NCBI RefSeq assembly: GCF_000801105.2
Contig: NC_079516.1
Coordinates: 31,578,790-31,642,789, forward strand
Source: Raphanus sativus
Lineage: Eukaryota; Streptophyta; Magnoliopsida; Brassicales; Brassicaceae
Direction of reading: 5' to 3'
DNA: 64,000 nt
The notes under the pieces were generated by a model. The model was not told the origin of the DNA. It saw nothing but the letters and a program-made list of their open reading frames with translations, and did not search any database. The position numbers and the translations under genes were made by a program. Positions 33,708 to 46,016 of this stretch are shown here, in pieces (positions within the stretch are counted from its first letter, which is position 1; each line of letters opens with the position of its first letter).

Positions 33708-35066
33708 TGATAGTGCTCAAATTACCCAGTAGAGCTTACTCTCTCAAATAAAAGGTACAGCTGTAGTACTTAGGGATCGAATCACGAGGAGCTAGGGAAC
33801 CAATTAAATAAAATCTACTAATCAATCCTAGGCAAGGTTGGTTTATATGATGGAAATAAAAGTAACAATTCCTAAAATGAGCAAGGTAGTTGCTCTAACT
33901 AACAATATGATGGGTTGTTTGAATGTGATAAAGAGTGCTAGACATAGGGTTTCTATTCAGGAAAGGAGATTATAATCTCTATAAATGCTTTAACAAGTTG
34001 CTTGCATGATACTATAGATCTCAGCCGCTTAACTCAAGTGAAGTATCACTGGTTAAATAATCTAGATCTCTGGCCTCAACTGTCGTAATATTGGCGCAGA
34101 AAAAGAGTCGGTCGATATCCTTTTGAGATATCGAGCGATACACATTTCGCAGCACTGATGGATTCACCTGTCGGGATATCGATCGACGGCTTCTAGATCT
34201 GCCTAGGCGCGAGCCGAATATGAACACAAGGTCTCAAGGAGGAGCTGTCGCTCTTCTCAACGGGAGACAAGCAAGCTCAAATGGATAATTCAAGATAATC
34301 AAGGATCCTAGTGATCTATGTTCTAGTTAGCTAATCTAAAACAAGCATAGGGTGCAATCCATTTGATGAGTACCACAACTTAGCAATTATAGTTTGGGGC
34401 TAATCCCACAAACCTATTTGAACCCTAGACCTAACAAGTAGACTACTCAGACATAGCTAAACAATTCATAACAATAGATAGATGAAAGAATTGCATAGAT
34501 AGAATAAAGTAGAAATACAAAAGGAGATGAGAAATCTCTCCAATCTCTCAAAACAAATAAAACTCTAGTCTCTCTCTCACACTCTCTGCTTTTCTCTTGA
34601 GGGTTGTCAAAAGCTTGCTTCTTTCGAAGGTTGCCGTAAAAAAAAACTTAGCAGGAATATTTAAGCATTTCCATTAGGTTAAAAACTCGTCAGGGGCAAT
34701 CCCGTAATTTGGTGAAGTCTTGGTGAAGTAGTCGGCTAAACCATTTCGTCATCGATATCGATCGACAACACTGGATGTGTATCGATCGATTATAATCTTC
34801 TAGTACGCGAATCTTCTCAGCTATATCGATCGACAACTCATGATTAGTATCGATCGATTATAATCGCAATGTTGACTTCCGACTTAGTCTTGAATGGTCA
34901 ACTCGGGTGTATCATCCCTTGCACTCCAAAATGCTCCAAAAACATCACTTTCTCACAGAATGCTCCTGAACCTGAAAACATACCTAATAGGCTAGAAGAC
35001 AGATTAAATATATAATAAAATACTAGTATACCATGGTTAAAAACGGGTAAAATTCATGGTATATCA
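33708..35066 (-). repeat. 3' LTR of B-minus
   Basis: Complete LTR, TGATATACC... to GAGCACTATCA on the minus strand, with the polypurine tract immediately upstream at 35068-35080. It has a few percent mismatch to the 5' LTR at 61646. Confidence 0.92.
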
Positions 35067-35616
35067 ACTCCCCCAGACTTACTCCTTTGCTTGTCCTCAA
35101 GCAAAAACAGTAGTCTTTGGAAAAGGTTTGAAAACCGCATGAACTCAAAGATTCAAAATAATGAAGTCATCACTCTATGGGTTGCAATTCATGTCTAGAC
35201 ATCCTAATCACAGAAGTTCATTATGCCTTATCCTAGCTTAGCAACCAAACTCATCTAGTCAACAACTTAGCAAATCTCATCTGACATTCCCCTCTACTAA
35301 CCTCATTTCTTAACATAAAATAAAGTGCAGGCTTTACCTTGGGAGTATCGATCAAAGGACACATGGATTCAACTCAAACAAGTATCTGAACACACAGGTA
35401 GTCTTCTCTGATCCCTTTCTCCCCTCATCTCTCTTCTCTGAATCTCTTATTAGTTTCAATTTCAACAGGTTTCGATGCCACATATGTCATCTAGTCCATC
35501 TCATTGACATTTGCATTGTAACTCATACATTTTTTTGGCAAAGTGTAGCGAATAATGGGGTTCAGTACTCAACCTATCCCTCGTTTCCACAAAGTGTGAT
35601 CATCCTTGAGATTTAG
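35067..35616 (-). other. B-minus 3' region, distal part, with polypurine tract
   Basis: AAGTCTGGGGGAG (minus strand, 35068-35080) abuts the LTR. The remainder is the non-coding 3' region also seen at 23460-24000. It is interrupted at AATAC (35617-35621) by B-plus. Confidence 0.8.
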
Positions 35617-35621
35617 AATAC

Positions 35622-36905
35622 TGATATACCATGGATTTTACCCGTTTTTAACCATGGTATACTAGTGTTTTACTATATATTTAATCTGTTTTCTAGCCTG
35701 TTAGGTATGTTTTCAGGTTCAGGAGCATTTTGTGAGAAAGTGATGTTTTGGAGCATTTTGGAGTACAAGAAATGATACACCCGAGTTGACCATTCAAGAC
35801 TAAGTCGGAAGTCAACATTGCGATTATAATCGATCAATACTCATCCTGATTTGTCGATCGATGTAGCTGAGAAGATCCGAGTACTAGAAGATTATAATCG
35901 ATCGATACACATTCAGTGTTGTCGATCGATATCGAGGACGAAATGGTTTAGCCGACTACTTCACCAAATTACGAGATTGCCCCTGACGAGTTTTTAACCT
36001 AATGGAAATGCTTAAATACTCCTGCAAAGTCCTTTTGACGGCAAGTTTTGAAAACCCTTTGAAGCTTGAAGCTTTTTACAACCAAAGCAGAGAGTGTGAG
36101 AGAGAGACTAGAGTTTTATTTGTTTGAGAGAGATTGGAGAGATTTCTCATCTCCTTTTGTATTTCTACTTTATTCTATCTATGCAATTCTTTCATCTATC
36201 TATTGTTATGAATTGTTTAGCTATGTCTGAGTAGTCTACTTGTTAGATCTAGGGTTTAAATAGGTTTGTGGGATTAGCCCCAAGCTATAATTGCTAAGTT
36301 GTGATACTCATCAAATGGATTGTACCCTATGGTTGTTTTAGAGTAGCTAACTAGAACATATATCACTAGGATCTTAGATTATCTTGAATTATCCATTTGA
36401 GCGATGCCTGTTTCCCGTTGAGAAGAACGACAGTTCCTCCTTGAGACCTCGCGGTCATATTCGGTTCGTGCCTAGGCAGATCTAGAAGCCGTCGATTGAT
36501 ACCCTACTGGTAAATCGATCGGCGCCGCGAAAGGTGTGGCCAGAGATCTAGATATTTTAACCAGTGATTCATTCACATATGTTAAGCGGCTGAGATCTAT
36601 AGTATCATGCAAGCAACTTATTAAAGTATTTATAGAGATTATAATCTCCATTCCCGAATAGAAACCTATGTCTAGCACTCTTTATCCCATTTAAACAACC
36701 CTTCATATTGTTAGTTAGAGCAACTGCCTTGCTCATTTTAGGAATAGTTATTTTCATTTCTATCATATAAACCATCCTTGCCTAGGATTGATTAGTAGGT
36801 TTTATTTAATTGGTTCCCTAGCTCCTCGTGATTCGATCCCTAAGTACTACAGCTGTACCTCTTATTTGAGAGAGTAAGCTCTACTGGGTAATTTGAGCAC
36901 TATCA
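35622..36905 (+). repeat. 5' LTR of B-plus
   Basis: 1284 bp from TGATATACCATGG to GAGCACTATCA, followed by the primer site. About 75 bp shorter than the B-minus LTRs, the main loss being around 36530 (after AAAGGTGTGGCCAG). Confidence 0.92.
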
Positions 36906-36909
36906 AATT

Positions 36910-36927
36910 TGGCGCTGTTGCCGGGGA
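36910..36927 (+). promoter_or_regulatory. Primer-binding site of B-plus
   Basis: TGGCGCTGTTGCCGGGGA, four bases after the LTR. It is the tRNA-Asp type shared with Athila-A, with one substitution (GCT for GCC). Confidence 0.85.
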
Positions 36928-37018
36928 GCTTTGATCGCCATTAGATTTAATCTTATTAATCTTAGGTTTTTCTTTTACCCCCTTTCTTATTTAAATTTTT
37001 TCTTGTCTTTTCAGGTAC

Positions 37019-39088
37019 ATGCCCAGTAGTACCAGAAACAACAAGGGAAATCAACTATTATTCTCAGAGGATCCTGCACACTTGGAACGCTCAATCCGCA
37101 AAGACCTACGCTCCGCATCGATCGACATAACCGCATTACCGTCGACTGATACTCACGTTCAACAGTCAACCGACACTCAGACAGCACCGTCGACCGATAC
37201 CGTTCACCGATCAACATCGATCGATACTTCTAATCGTATATCGATCGACACTACTCCGCGAAGCATGGTCGCGATTGTCATTCTCACGCAGGGCGAGAAT
37301 GGAAACCTGTATGACCAAGATGGTCATCTGCGTAATGCAACAGGTCAGAAGCTAGACGCACAGGGAAACATAATCCCTGAAACTGAAGCTGAGGCTACAG
37401 GAGAAGCTCAAACACGATCGTTGGCAGACTATAACCGTCCAGACGAGTACTACACCAACAGATCAGCTATTCGACTTCCATAGATTCAGAAGCCGAACTT
37501 CGAGCTCAAGCCTCAGTACTACTCTCTCGTGTCTCAGATACCTTATTCTGGGCAATCACACGAGCATCCTATGGACCATCTGGAGAGGTTCGAGGATCTT
37601 ATCGCTGCTATTCGTATGGATGGAGTCCCCGAGGACTACCTACTCTGCAAGCTCTTCAAATACTCACTTATTGGAGAAGCTTCGCACTGGCTCAAGCAGC
37701 TACCTACAGGATCACTGACATCCTGGGCCGACATCAAGAACGCCTTCCTGCGTAATTTCTTTGATGAGGCATGCGCTGAAGACTTAAGGAGCAAAATAGC
37801 CACTTTCGCGCAAAAGCCTAGTGAGACTTTTAAAGACGCGTGGATCAGATTCAAGTTCTTCCAGCGAGACTGTCCACACCATGGATTCAATGAAGTGCAG
37901 CTGTTAAGCACTTTTTACAGTGGTATCGCCTTAAGGTATCAGATGGCTCTTGATACTGCTAGTGAGGGGAACTTCAACACTAGGAATCCAATAGAGGCTA
38001 TGAGACTTATTGAGAACCTAGCCAACAGCAGCAGTACCAAGAACACTGACTCTGACAAGAAGAAATCGGTTGCAGCCATCGGTGAAGACCAGATGAATGA
38101 AGTCAGAGCCAAGATAGATGCTTTACACGCATTTCTTGGGCAACCAGTCTGCTCAGCTGAAGAAGGAGAGGCTAGAGGGGATGATACAGAGGAAGATGTG
38201 AACTACATTGGAGGTACTGGATTTCAGAGATATGGAAACCAGAGTGGAAACAGAAACTTCTTTGGCAGTGGTCAGAAGAGTAACTACAACCAGAGTTCAT
38301 AGTATCAGAAACCTTTCACCAACACAAGGAACTACGGCAACTCAGCTTACCAAAACCCACCGCCACCCACCCAGGAGAGTAAGTTTGATGCCATGATTGA
38401 TAGAGTTCTGGAAGGTCAGCAGAAGCTTACAGTAGACTTCAATGGGAAGATTGATTCTGTCTTTAACAATCTGACCACGAGGATAGATACCATCTGCACT
38501 CAAGTTAAGAAACTTGAGACACAGATTGTCCAGACTGAAGACTCTATCATGAGGATTGGAACTTCTAAGGAAGTAGGGGAAGGAAATAGGAAACACCACG
38601 TGAATGCTATCATAGATGATGATTTCTGGCAAGTGGTGAAACAGGAGAAGCTACAAGAAGGAGACTTTGAAGTAGAAAGTTCGCTAAGTCTCGGTGGCTC
38701 GCAAAGGTGTCGATCAACACCAACTAGTCCACATCGATCGACATTGACGATGTCATTTCCGGATACGCTTGCAGACTGCAACGCGGTTAGGATATTGACA
38801 CATGCTGAATTCACGGCTTCTCATCCATACCCACCCACCCACACCTACGAAGATATCGACCGACGAGACGAGCCACTCATCGATCGACACAATGAAGAGA
38901 ACCGTATCGATCGACCCTATTCTCCACCTATCGATCGACACGCACCTCTCATATACCGAGTGCAACTACCATCGATAGACAGCAACAGAATCAATGCACT
39001 CAGACCCACACCGAAACCACAAACTAACCCTACAGAGATCACTGGTAACCCTTCAGACACTACACCTACATCAGAGGGAACTGAATGA
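37019..39088 (+). pseudogene. B-plus gag
   Basis: The frame starts at ATG 37019. The N-terminal ~100 residues are dominated by SIDT/STDT words encoded by the ATCGATCGAC motif. A retrotransposon gag domain follows (about 37530-38030: ASHWLKQLPTGSLTSW, DCPHHGFNEVQLL). Three stops interrupt the one frame: TAG 37481-37483, TAG 38300-38302 and TGA 39086-39088; B-minus has sense codons there. The related domain in Athila-A shares the PTGSLT and CPHHGF signatures. No zinc knuckle is seen. Confidence 0.85.
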
Positions 39089-40203
39089 AGAAGGTTAAGG
39101 AGTCGGAAGGAGAAGATTCCTAAGAACCTTAAGAGGGAAGCTAATGAAAAGGAGATTGATGGTTTCACTAAAGAGTTATCGGAATCCCACCGGAAAAGCT
39201 TTTCGAGGAGGTTTATTTCACAAAGAGATTGTGGATGTTCTTCAGAGAAACAAGGGAGACTGAAACTGACATTAGGAGAAGGTTTGACAACGTCAGAGAA
39301 GAGATGAGGAAAAGGATTACTTTGCTAAAGAAGAGTGATCCTGGGAAGTTTGCAATACCCTGTGTGGTACAAGGTATTGAATTTCCTCACACACTATGTG
39401 ACACTGGTTCATCAGTCAGCATCTTACCAAAGGTCATGGCAGACCATCTGGGCCTGCAAGTAGAGCCTTCACCACAGATCTTTACTTTCGTGGATTACTC
39501 TCAGAGAAACTCTGGAGGCTTCATCAAAGACCTAGAGGTGCACATTGGTGATGCTATCGTCCCTGTGGATTTTCATGTCCTAGACATCAAGCTAAATTGG
39601 AACTCTTCCCTCTTACTTGGAAGAGCATTTATGGCTACAGTAGGAGCCATATGTGACATGAAGACCATCATGATGTGCTTGACTATGATAGATCCAGATA
39701 TCCACTACGACCCTGTCAAGCTTGACAAACCACCAGCCAAATTAGTGGTAAAGGAAGATGATACTGGTATCATCGCAGTTTGTCATTGTGAAGTTGAGTA
39801 CGAGACAGAGTACTCGGGATCGATCGACAGTACTTTGACGTCATCGATCGACACATTAGAGTCAGAGGAGATCGACAACAACAATGGATCATCGATCGAC
39901 AGAGACCTACCGGATGATGAACTCGATCTACCAGATCATTGCTACCCGAATTTCGCCATCCCACCCAACCGAAAGGAAGATGATTACTCAATAAGGAGTT
40001 GGGTAGATAGCGGATTTCATGAAAGTTTTGCAGTAGACATAGCCACCTCTTCCCACAGTGAAGACCACAGTGAAGAATATGATGAAGACTATTGGGAAGA
40101 GAGAGCTTGGGAAATTTACTTGGAGAATGACAGATTTGCACCAAAATCGATCGACATCAAACGCCCACCATCGATCGATTATCTACTTCATCCAGCAAAA
40201 TGA
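39089..40203 (+). pseudogene. B-plus aspartic protease and acidic tail
   Basis: A one-base loss near 39172 shifts the frame between gag and protease. The protease has CDTGSSVSILPKVMADHLGL with an intact D-T-G (39400-39408) and LLLGRAFMA. The tail is acidic, rich in SID words, and ends LLHPAK with a stop at 40201-40203. B-minus stops at the same residue, so this is the natural end of gag-protease. No RT follows. Confidence 0.83.
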
Positions 40204-40389
40204 CATCGTCCATCGATCGACATTGCCAGTATAATATCGATCGATATTAACACGGACTACTTAAAGGACAAAATCGGAATTTCACCGATTAGGACAACAC
40301 ATGGGTATAAAAGGTTGACAACTCAAGCCACGAAAATTCAAAACTTTTCACCTTCTACCCAGCAGCTTCCATCATTCAGAGATTCATCA

Positions 40390-41918
40390 ATGGAAGACTG
40401 CAACAACATGTTCAATCGATCCAACTGTGCAGCTAGACGTGCACCATCGATCGCCACCACCACACACCCATCGATCGACACCTTCAACAGAGCTCAACCG
40501 AGATCTCATGAACCTTATGATATCAGGAACGTTTCACTAACACCTGATGAATTTGGAATTTTCAGGGACATAGATGGCTATGCAAGAGCTATGGATGGAA
40601 GAGTTCTGCACATAACCAGAGAGGACATAGCAGACATCCTCCAAGTTGCCAATGGACCAGAAAACCTGTTCACAAAGCAACGTAGCCATCCAGACATCCT
40701 ACATCACGTCCAGGACAACCACAACACCAACACAAGGGAGGATACAGTTCCTCAACACTTCGGTCAACCTCGACATTCACAATCGATCGACATCGTTTCA
40801 ACACCGTCGATCGACGGCGGATATCCCGGATCGATCGACAGACCAAGAGTCCGATCGCCCGACAGACGATTGGAGTTTGGACGACGTGCCTTCAATATTG
40901 ATGGATCCAGGAGATTCAAGTGGGAAGCTAAGGATGAATATGGTGTCTACAGAGATGAGTTTGGCTATGCTAGAGGAGTTGATGGTGAGATCATTCATGT
41001 TACCAAGGAGCAAGTAAAGAGACTTTTGGATAGAGCATCCTTTTTTCACAAAGGTTGCTTAAAACTTCCAATGCACACACGCCCTTACCCTGCATACACA
41101 CCACCACCAGTGCCCTACAGTAGAAAGGAGGTGGATGATATGGTGACTGATGTATGGAGAGCTCAGGCGCACCTTGAGGCAAACATGCGCACATTGGAGG
41201 AAGACACTTTCCAGCCTTTGGATGTTAGTTACAAAGACTTCCAGAATGATATGGCTGAGATAAGAGTGGAGCTTGGAAACATATTGACCACGCTTGAGAA
41301 AGAGGCTACGCCACTAGTATCGACCGACATAGTACCTGTACCATCGATCGACATCGGCAAGACTACATCCATGGACCGACCAGAATGTTCATCACCTAAG
41401 AAAGATGAATGGGAGGTTGCCTACATCAATACACGGATTGGAGACGTCTACAGCCCTCTCAACAACAATGTCGAATGGTTAAGCAAGAGGATCGATCTTC
41501 TACAGAAAGAGTTGGACACAATTCGCCAGAATGACAAAGCTAAGCTTGCTACTTTTTCATCGATCGACACATATACTTCATCATCGATCGACAGCGAGCC
41601 ACCACCAGCGAAGAGTGCAGGCACTCCAGCAGCAGTTGATGAACTTAAAGATGAGCTGTACGAGGCTATGGAAGCTATGGAAAGGAGACTCAACGGGACC
41701 TGTGATACCATTGACTACACTGTTAACGAACGGGTTAACAGCCTCTGCAGAACTACTCGCCACATGAAGGGCAATATACGTGCTCTGCAGTACCAAGGAC
41801 AGTGTTCACAGTCGATCGACACAATGGATGCTGAGTCGACCGACAGACCCATCAGCGAAATGACCGACGCGCATCTCGTAGCATCGATCGACACCGAGTC
41901 TTTAGCAGACCGAGATCA
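40390..41918 (+). CDS. ORF-X of B-plus, in the place of pol, cut by the gap
   Basis: I do not recognise this protein. I take ATG 40390 as start because both copies share MEDCN there; the frame is open upstream to 40315. It contains two 33-residue modules, at 40546-40644 and 40933-41031, each beginning DE(F/Y)G(I/V)(F/Y)RD and continuing GYAR, DG, H(I/V)T and ending (I/L)L. A basic/Pro-rich stretch, a conserved YKDFQNDMAEIRVELGNIL helix and a C-terminal DELYEAMEAMERRLNGT helix follow. SID/IDR words from ATCGATCGAC are scattered through it. Compared with B-minus it lacks 68 codons near 41590. It is open to the gap and lacks the TAA seen at the equivalent site in two other copies. No catalytic motif of RT, RNase H or integrase is present. 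Confidence 0.7.
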
Positions 41919-42018
41919 NNNNNNNNNNNNNNNNNNNNNNNNNNNNNNNNNNNNNNNNNNNNNNNNNNNNNNNNNNNNNNNNNNNNNNNNNNNNNNNNNN
42001 NNNNNNNNNNNNNNNNNN
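41919..42018. other. Assembly gap, 100 N
   Basis: Exactly 100 N, the conventional length for a gap of unknown size. Sequence on the two sides is not collinear: the left side ends in ORF-X and the right side begins in gag on the opposite strand. Confidence 0.98.
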
Positions 42019-44061
42019 GATGTAGGTGTAGTGTCTGAAGGGTTACCAGTGATCTCTGTAGGTTAGTTTGTGGTTTCGGTGTGGGTCTGAGTGCATTGAT
42101 TCTGTTGCTGTCTATCGATGGTAGTTGCACTCGGTATATGAGAGGTGCGTGTCGATCGATAGGTGGAGAATAGGGTCGATCGATACGGTTCTCTTCATTG
42201 TGTCGATCGATGAGATGGCTCGTCTCGTCGGCGATATCTTCGTAGGTGTGGGTGGGTGGGAATGGATGAGAAGCCGTGAATTCAGCATGTGTCATATCCT
42301 AACCGCGTTGCAGTCTGCAAGCGTATCCAGAAATGACATCGTCAATGTCGATCGATGTGGGACTAGTGGTGTCGATGACACCATTGCGAGCCACCGAGAC
42401 TTAGCGAACTTTTCTACTTCAAAGTCTCCTTCTTGTAGCTTCTCCTGTTTCACCACTTGCCAGAAATCATCATCTATGATAGCATTCACGTGGTGTTTCC
42501 TATTTCCTTCCCCTACTTCCTTAGAAGTTCCAATCCTCATGATAGAGTCTTCAGTCTGGACAATCTGTTCTCAAGTTTTAACGTGAGTGCAGATGGTATC
42601 TATCCTCGTGGTCAGATTGTTAAAGACAGAATCAATCTTCCCATTGAAGTCTACTGTAAGCTTCTGCTGACCTTCCAGAACTCTATCAATCATGGCATCA
42701 AACTTACTCTCCTGGTGGGTGGCGGTGGGTTTTGGTAAGCTGAGTTTCCGTAGTTCCTTGTGTTGGTGAAAGGTTTCTGATACTGTGAACTCTGGTTGTA
42801 GTTACTCTTCTGACCACTGCCAAGAAGTTTTTGTTTCCACTCTGGTTTCCATATCTCTGAAATCCAGTACCTCAATGTAGTCACATCTTCCTCTGTATCA
42901 TCCTCTCTAGCCTCTCCTTCTTCAGCTGAGCAGACTGGTTGCCCAAGAAATGCGTGTAAAGCATCTATCTTGGCTCTGACTTCATTCATCTGGTCTTCCA
43001 CCGATGGCTGCAACCGATTTCTTCTTGTCAGAGTCAGTGTTCTTGGTACTGCTGCTGTTGGCGCTAGGTTCTCAATAAGTCTCATAGCCTCTATTGGATT
43101 CCTAGTGTTGAAGTTCCCTCACTAGCAGTATCAAGAGCCATCTGATACCTTAAGGCGATACCACTGTAAAAAGTGCTTAACAGCTGCACTTCATTGAATC
43201 CATGGTGTGGACAGTCTCGCTGGAAGAACTTGAATCTGATCCACGCGTCTTTAAAAGTCTCACTAGGCTTTTGCGCGAAAGTGGCTATTTTGCTCCTTAA
43301 GTCTTCAGCGCATGCCTCATCAAAGAAATTACGCAGGAAGGCGTTCTTGATGTCGGCCCAGGATGTCAGTGATCCTGTAGGTAGCTGCTTGAGCCAGTGC
43401 GAAGCTTCTCCAATAAGTGAGTATTTGAAAGCTTGCAGAGTAGGTAGTCCTCGGGGACTCCATCCATACGAATAGCAGCGATAAGATCCTCGAACCTCTC
43501 CAGATGGTCCATAGGATGCTCGTGTGATTGCCCAGAATAAGGTATCTGAGACACGAGAGAGTAGTACTGAGGCTTGAGCTCGAAGTTCGGCTTCTGAATC
43601 TCTGGAAGTCGAATAGCTGATCTATTGTGTGTAGTACTCGTCTAGACGGTTATAGTCTGCCAACGATCGTGTTTGAGCTTCTCCTGTAGCCTCAGCTTCA
43701 GTTTCAGGGATTATGTTTCCCTGTGCGTCTAGCTTCTGACCTGTTGCATTACGCAGATGACCATCTTGGTCATACAGGTTTCCATTCTCGCCCTGCGTGA
43801 GAATGACAATCGCGACCATGCTTCGCGAGTAGTGTCGATCGATATACGATTAGAAGTATCGATCGATGTTGATCGGTGAACGGTATCGGTCGCGGTGCTG
43901 TCTGAGTTCGGTTGACTGTTGAACGTGAGTATCAGTCGACGGTAATGCGGTTTGTCGATCGATGCGGAGCGTAGGTCTTTGCGGATTGAGCGTTCCAAGT
44001 GTGCAGGATCCTCTGAGAATAATAGTTGATTTCCCTTGTTGTTTCTGGTACTGCTGGGCAT
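42019..44061 (-). pseudogene. Gag copy in the inverted arm
   Basis: Minus-strand counterpart of 37019-39072, start ATG at 44061. It is broken into many short frames by single-base insertions and losses (for example near 42852, 43050, 43440 and 43630). The pattern could be decay or uncorrected long-read consensus at a contig end. Confidence 0.8.
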
Positions 44062-44151
44062 GTACCTGAAAAGACAAGAAAAATTTAAATAAGAAAGGGA
44101 GTAAAAGAAAAACCTAAGATTAATAAGATTAAATCTAATGGCGATCAAAGC

Positions 44152-44169
44152 TCCCCGGCAACAGCGCCA
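44152..44169 (-). promoter_or_regulatory. Primer-binding site in the inverted arm
   Basis: Reverse complement of TGGCGCTGTTGCCGGGGA, identical to the site at 36910. Confidence 0.85.
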
Positions 44170-44173
44170 AATT

Positions 44174-45460
44174 TGATAGTGCTCAAATTACCCAGTAGAG
44201 CTTACTCTCTCAAATAAGAGGTACAGCTGTAGTACTTAGGGATCGAATCACGAGGAGCTAGGGAACAATTAAAATAACCTACTAATCAATCCTAGGCAAG
44301 GTTGGTTTATATGATAGAAATGAAAATAACTTATTCCTAAAATGAGCAAGGCAGTTGCTCTAACTAACAATATGAAGGGTTGTTTAAATGGGATAAAGAG
44401 TGCTAGACATAAGGTTTCTATTCAGGAATGGAGATTATAATCTCTATAAATACTTTAATAAGTTGCTTGCATGATACTATAGATCTCAGCCGCTTACATA
44501 TGTGAATGAATCACTGGTTTAAAAATCTAGATCTCTGGCCACACCTTTCGCGGCGCCGATCGATTTACCAGTAGGGTATCGATCGACGGCTTCTAGATCT
44601 GCCTAGGCACGAACGAATATGACCGCGAGGTCTCAAGGAGGAACTGTCGTTCTTCTCAACGGGAAAACATGCATCGCTCAAATGGATAATTCAAGATAAT
44701 CTAAGATCCTAGTGATCTATGTTCTAGTTAGCTACTCTAAAACAAGCATAGGGTAGAATCCATTTGATGAGTATCACAACTTAGCAATTATAGCTTGGGG
44801 CTAATCCCACAAACCTATTTAAACCCTAGATCTAACAAGTAGACTACTCAGCATAGCTAAACAATTCATAACAATAGATAGATGAAAGAATTGCATAGAT
44901 AGAATAAAGTAGAAATACAAAAGGAGATGAGAAATCTCTCCAATCTCTCTCAAACAATAAAACTCTAGTCTCTCTCTCACACTCTCTGCTTTGGTTGTAA
45001 AAAGCTTCAAGCTTCAAAAGGGTTTCAAAAACTTGCCGTCAAAAGGACATTGCAGGAGTATTTTAAGCATTTCCATTAGGTTAAAAACTCGTCAGGGGCA
45101 ATCTCGTAATTTGGTGAAGTAGTCGGCTAAACCATTTCGTCCTCGATATCGATCGACAACACTGAATGTGTATCGATCGATTATAATCTTCTAGTACTCG
45201 GATCTTCTCAGCTACATCGATCGACAAATCAGGATGAGTATTGATCGATTTATAATCGCAATGTTGACTTCCGACTTAGTCTTGAATGGTCAACACGGGT
45301 GTATCATTTCTTGTACTCCAAAATGCTCCAAAAACATCACTTTCTCACAAAATGCTCCTGAACTTGAAAACATACCTAACAGGCTAGAAAACAGATTAAA
45401 TATATAGTAAAAACACTAGTATACCATGGTTTAAAAACGGGTAAAATCCATGGTATATCA
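44174..45460 (-). repeat. Athila-B LTR in the inverted arm
   Basis: Counterpart of the B-plus 5' LTR, followed at 45461 by GTATT, the reverse of the AATAC junction at 35617. Confidence 0.9.
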
Positions 45461-46015
45461 GTATTCTAAATCTCAAGGATGATCACACATTGTGGAAACG
45501 AGGGATAGGTTGATTACTGAACCCCATTATTCGCTACACTTTGCCAAAAAAATGTATGAGTTACAATGCAAATGTCAATGAGATGGACTAGATGACATAT
45601 GTGGCATCGAAACCTGTTGAAATTGAAACTAATAAGAGATTCAGAGAAGAGAGATGAGGGGAGAAAGGGATCAGAGAAGACTACCTGTGTGTTCAGATAC
45701 TTGTTTGAGTTGAATCCATGTGTCCTTTGATCGATACTCCCAAGGTAAAGCCTGCACTTTATTTTATGTTAAGAAATGAGGTTAGTAGAGGGGAATGTCA
45801 GATGAGATTTGCTAAGTTGTTGACTAGATGAGTTTGGTTGCTAAGCTAGGATAAGGCATAATGAACTTCTGTGATTAGGATGTCTAGACATGAATTGCAA
45901 CCCATAGAGTGATGACTTCATTATTTTGAATCTTTGAGTTCATGCGGTTTTTCAAACCTTTTCCAAAGACTACTGTTTTTGCTTGAGGACAAGCAAAGGA
46001 GTAAGTCTGGGGGAG
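45461..46015 (+). other. Copy of the B-minus 3' region with polypurine tract
   Basis: Counterpart of 35067-35621 in opposite orientation. AAGTCTGGGGGAG at 46003-46015 precedes the LTR. Confidence 0.8.
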
Positions 46016-46016
46016 T

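Larger units (their letters stand above)
32741..35056. repeat. Tandem duplication, unit 2
   Basis: Second copy of 30426-32740. It is probably the original, because it leads into the complete LTR end, polypurine tract and internal sequence of B-minus. Confidence 0.92.

Noticed and set aside
36840..36860. GATTCGATCCC in the LTR resembling a tRNA B box
   Set aside because: No A box at the right distance and no cloverleaf; probably chance.
40315..42066. 583-codon ORF running across the gap
   Set aside because: It is read through 100 N into opposite-strand gag; only the part to 41918 is real.
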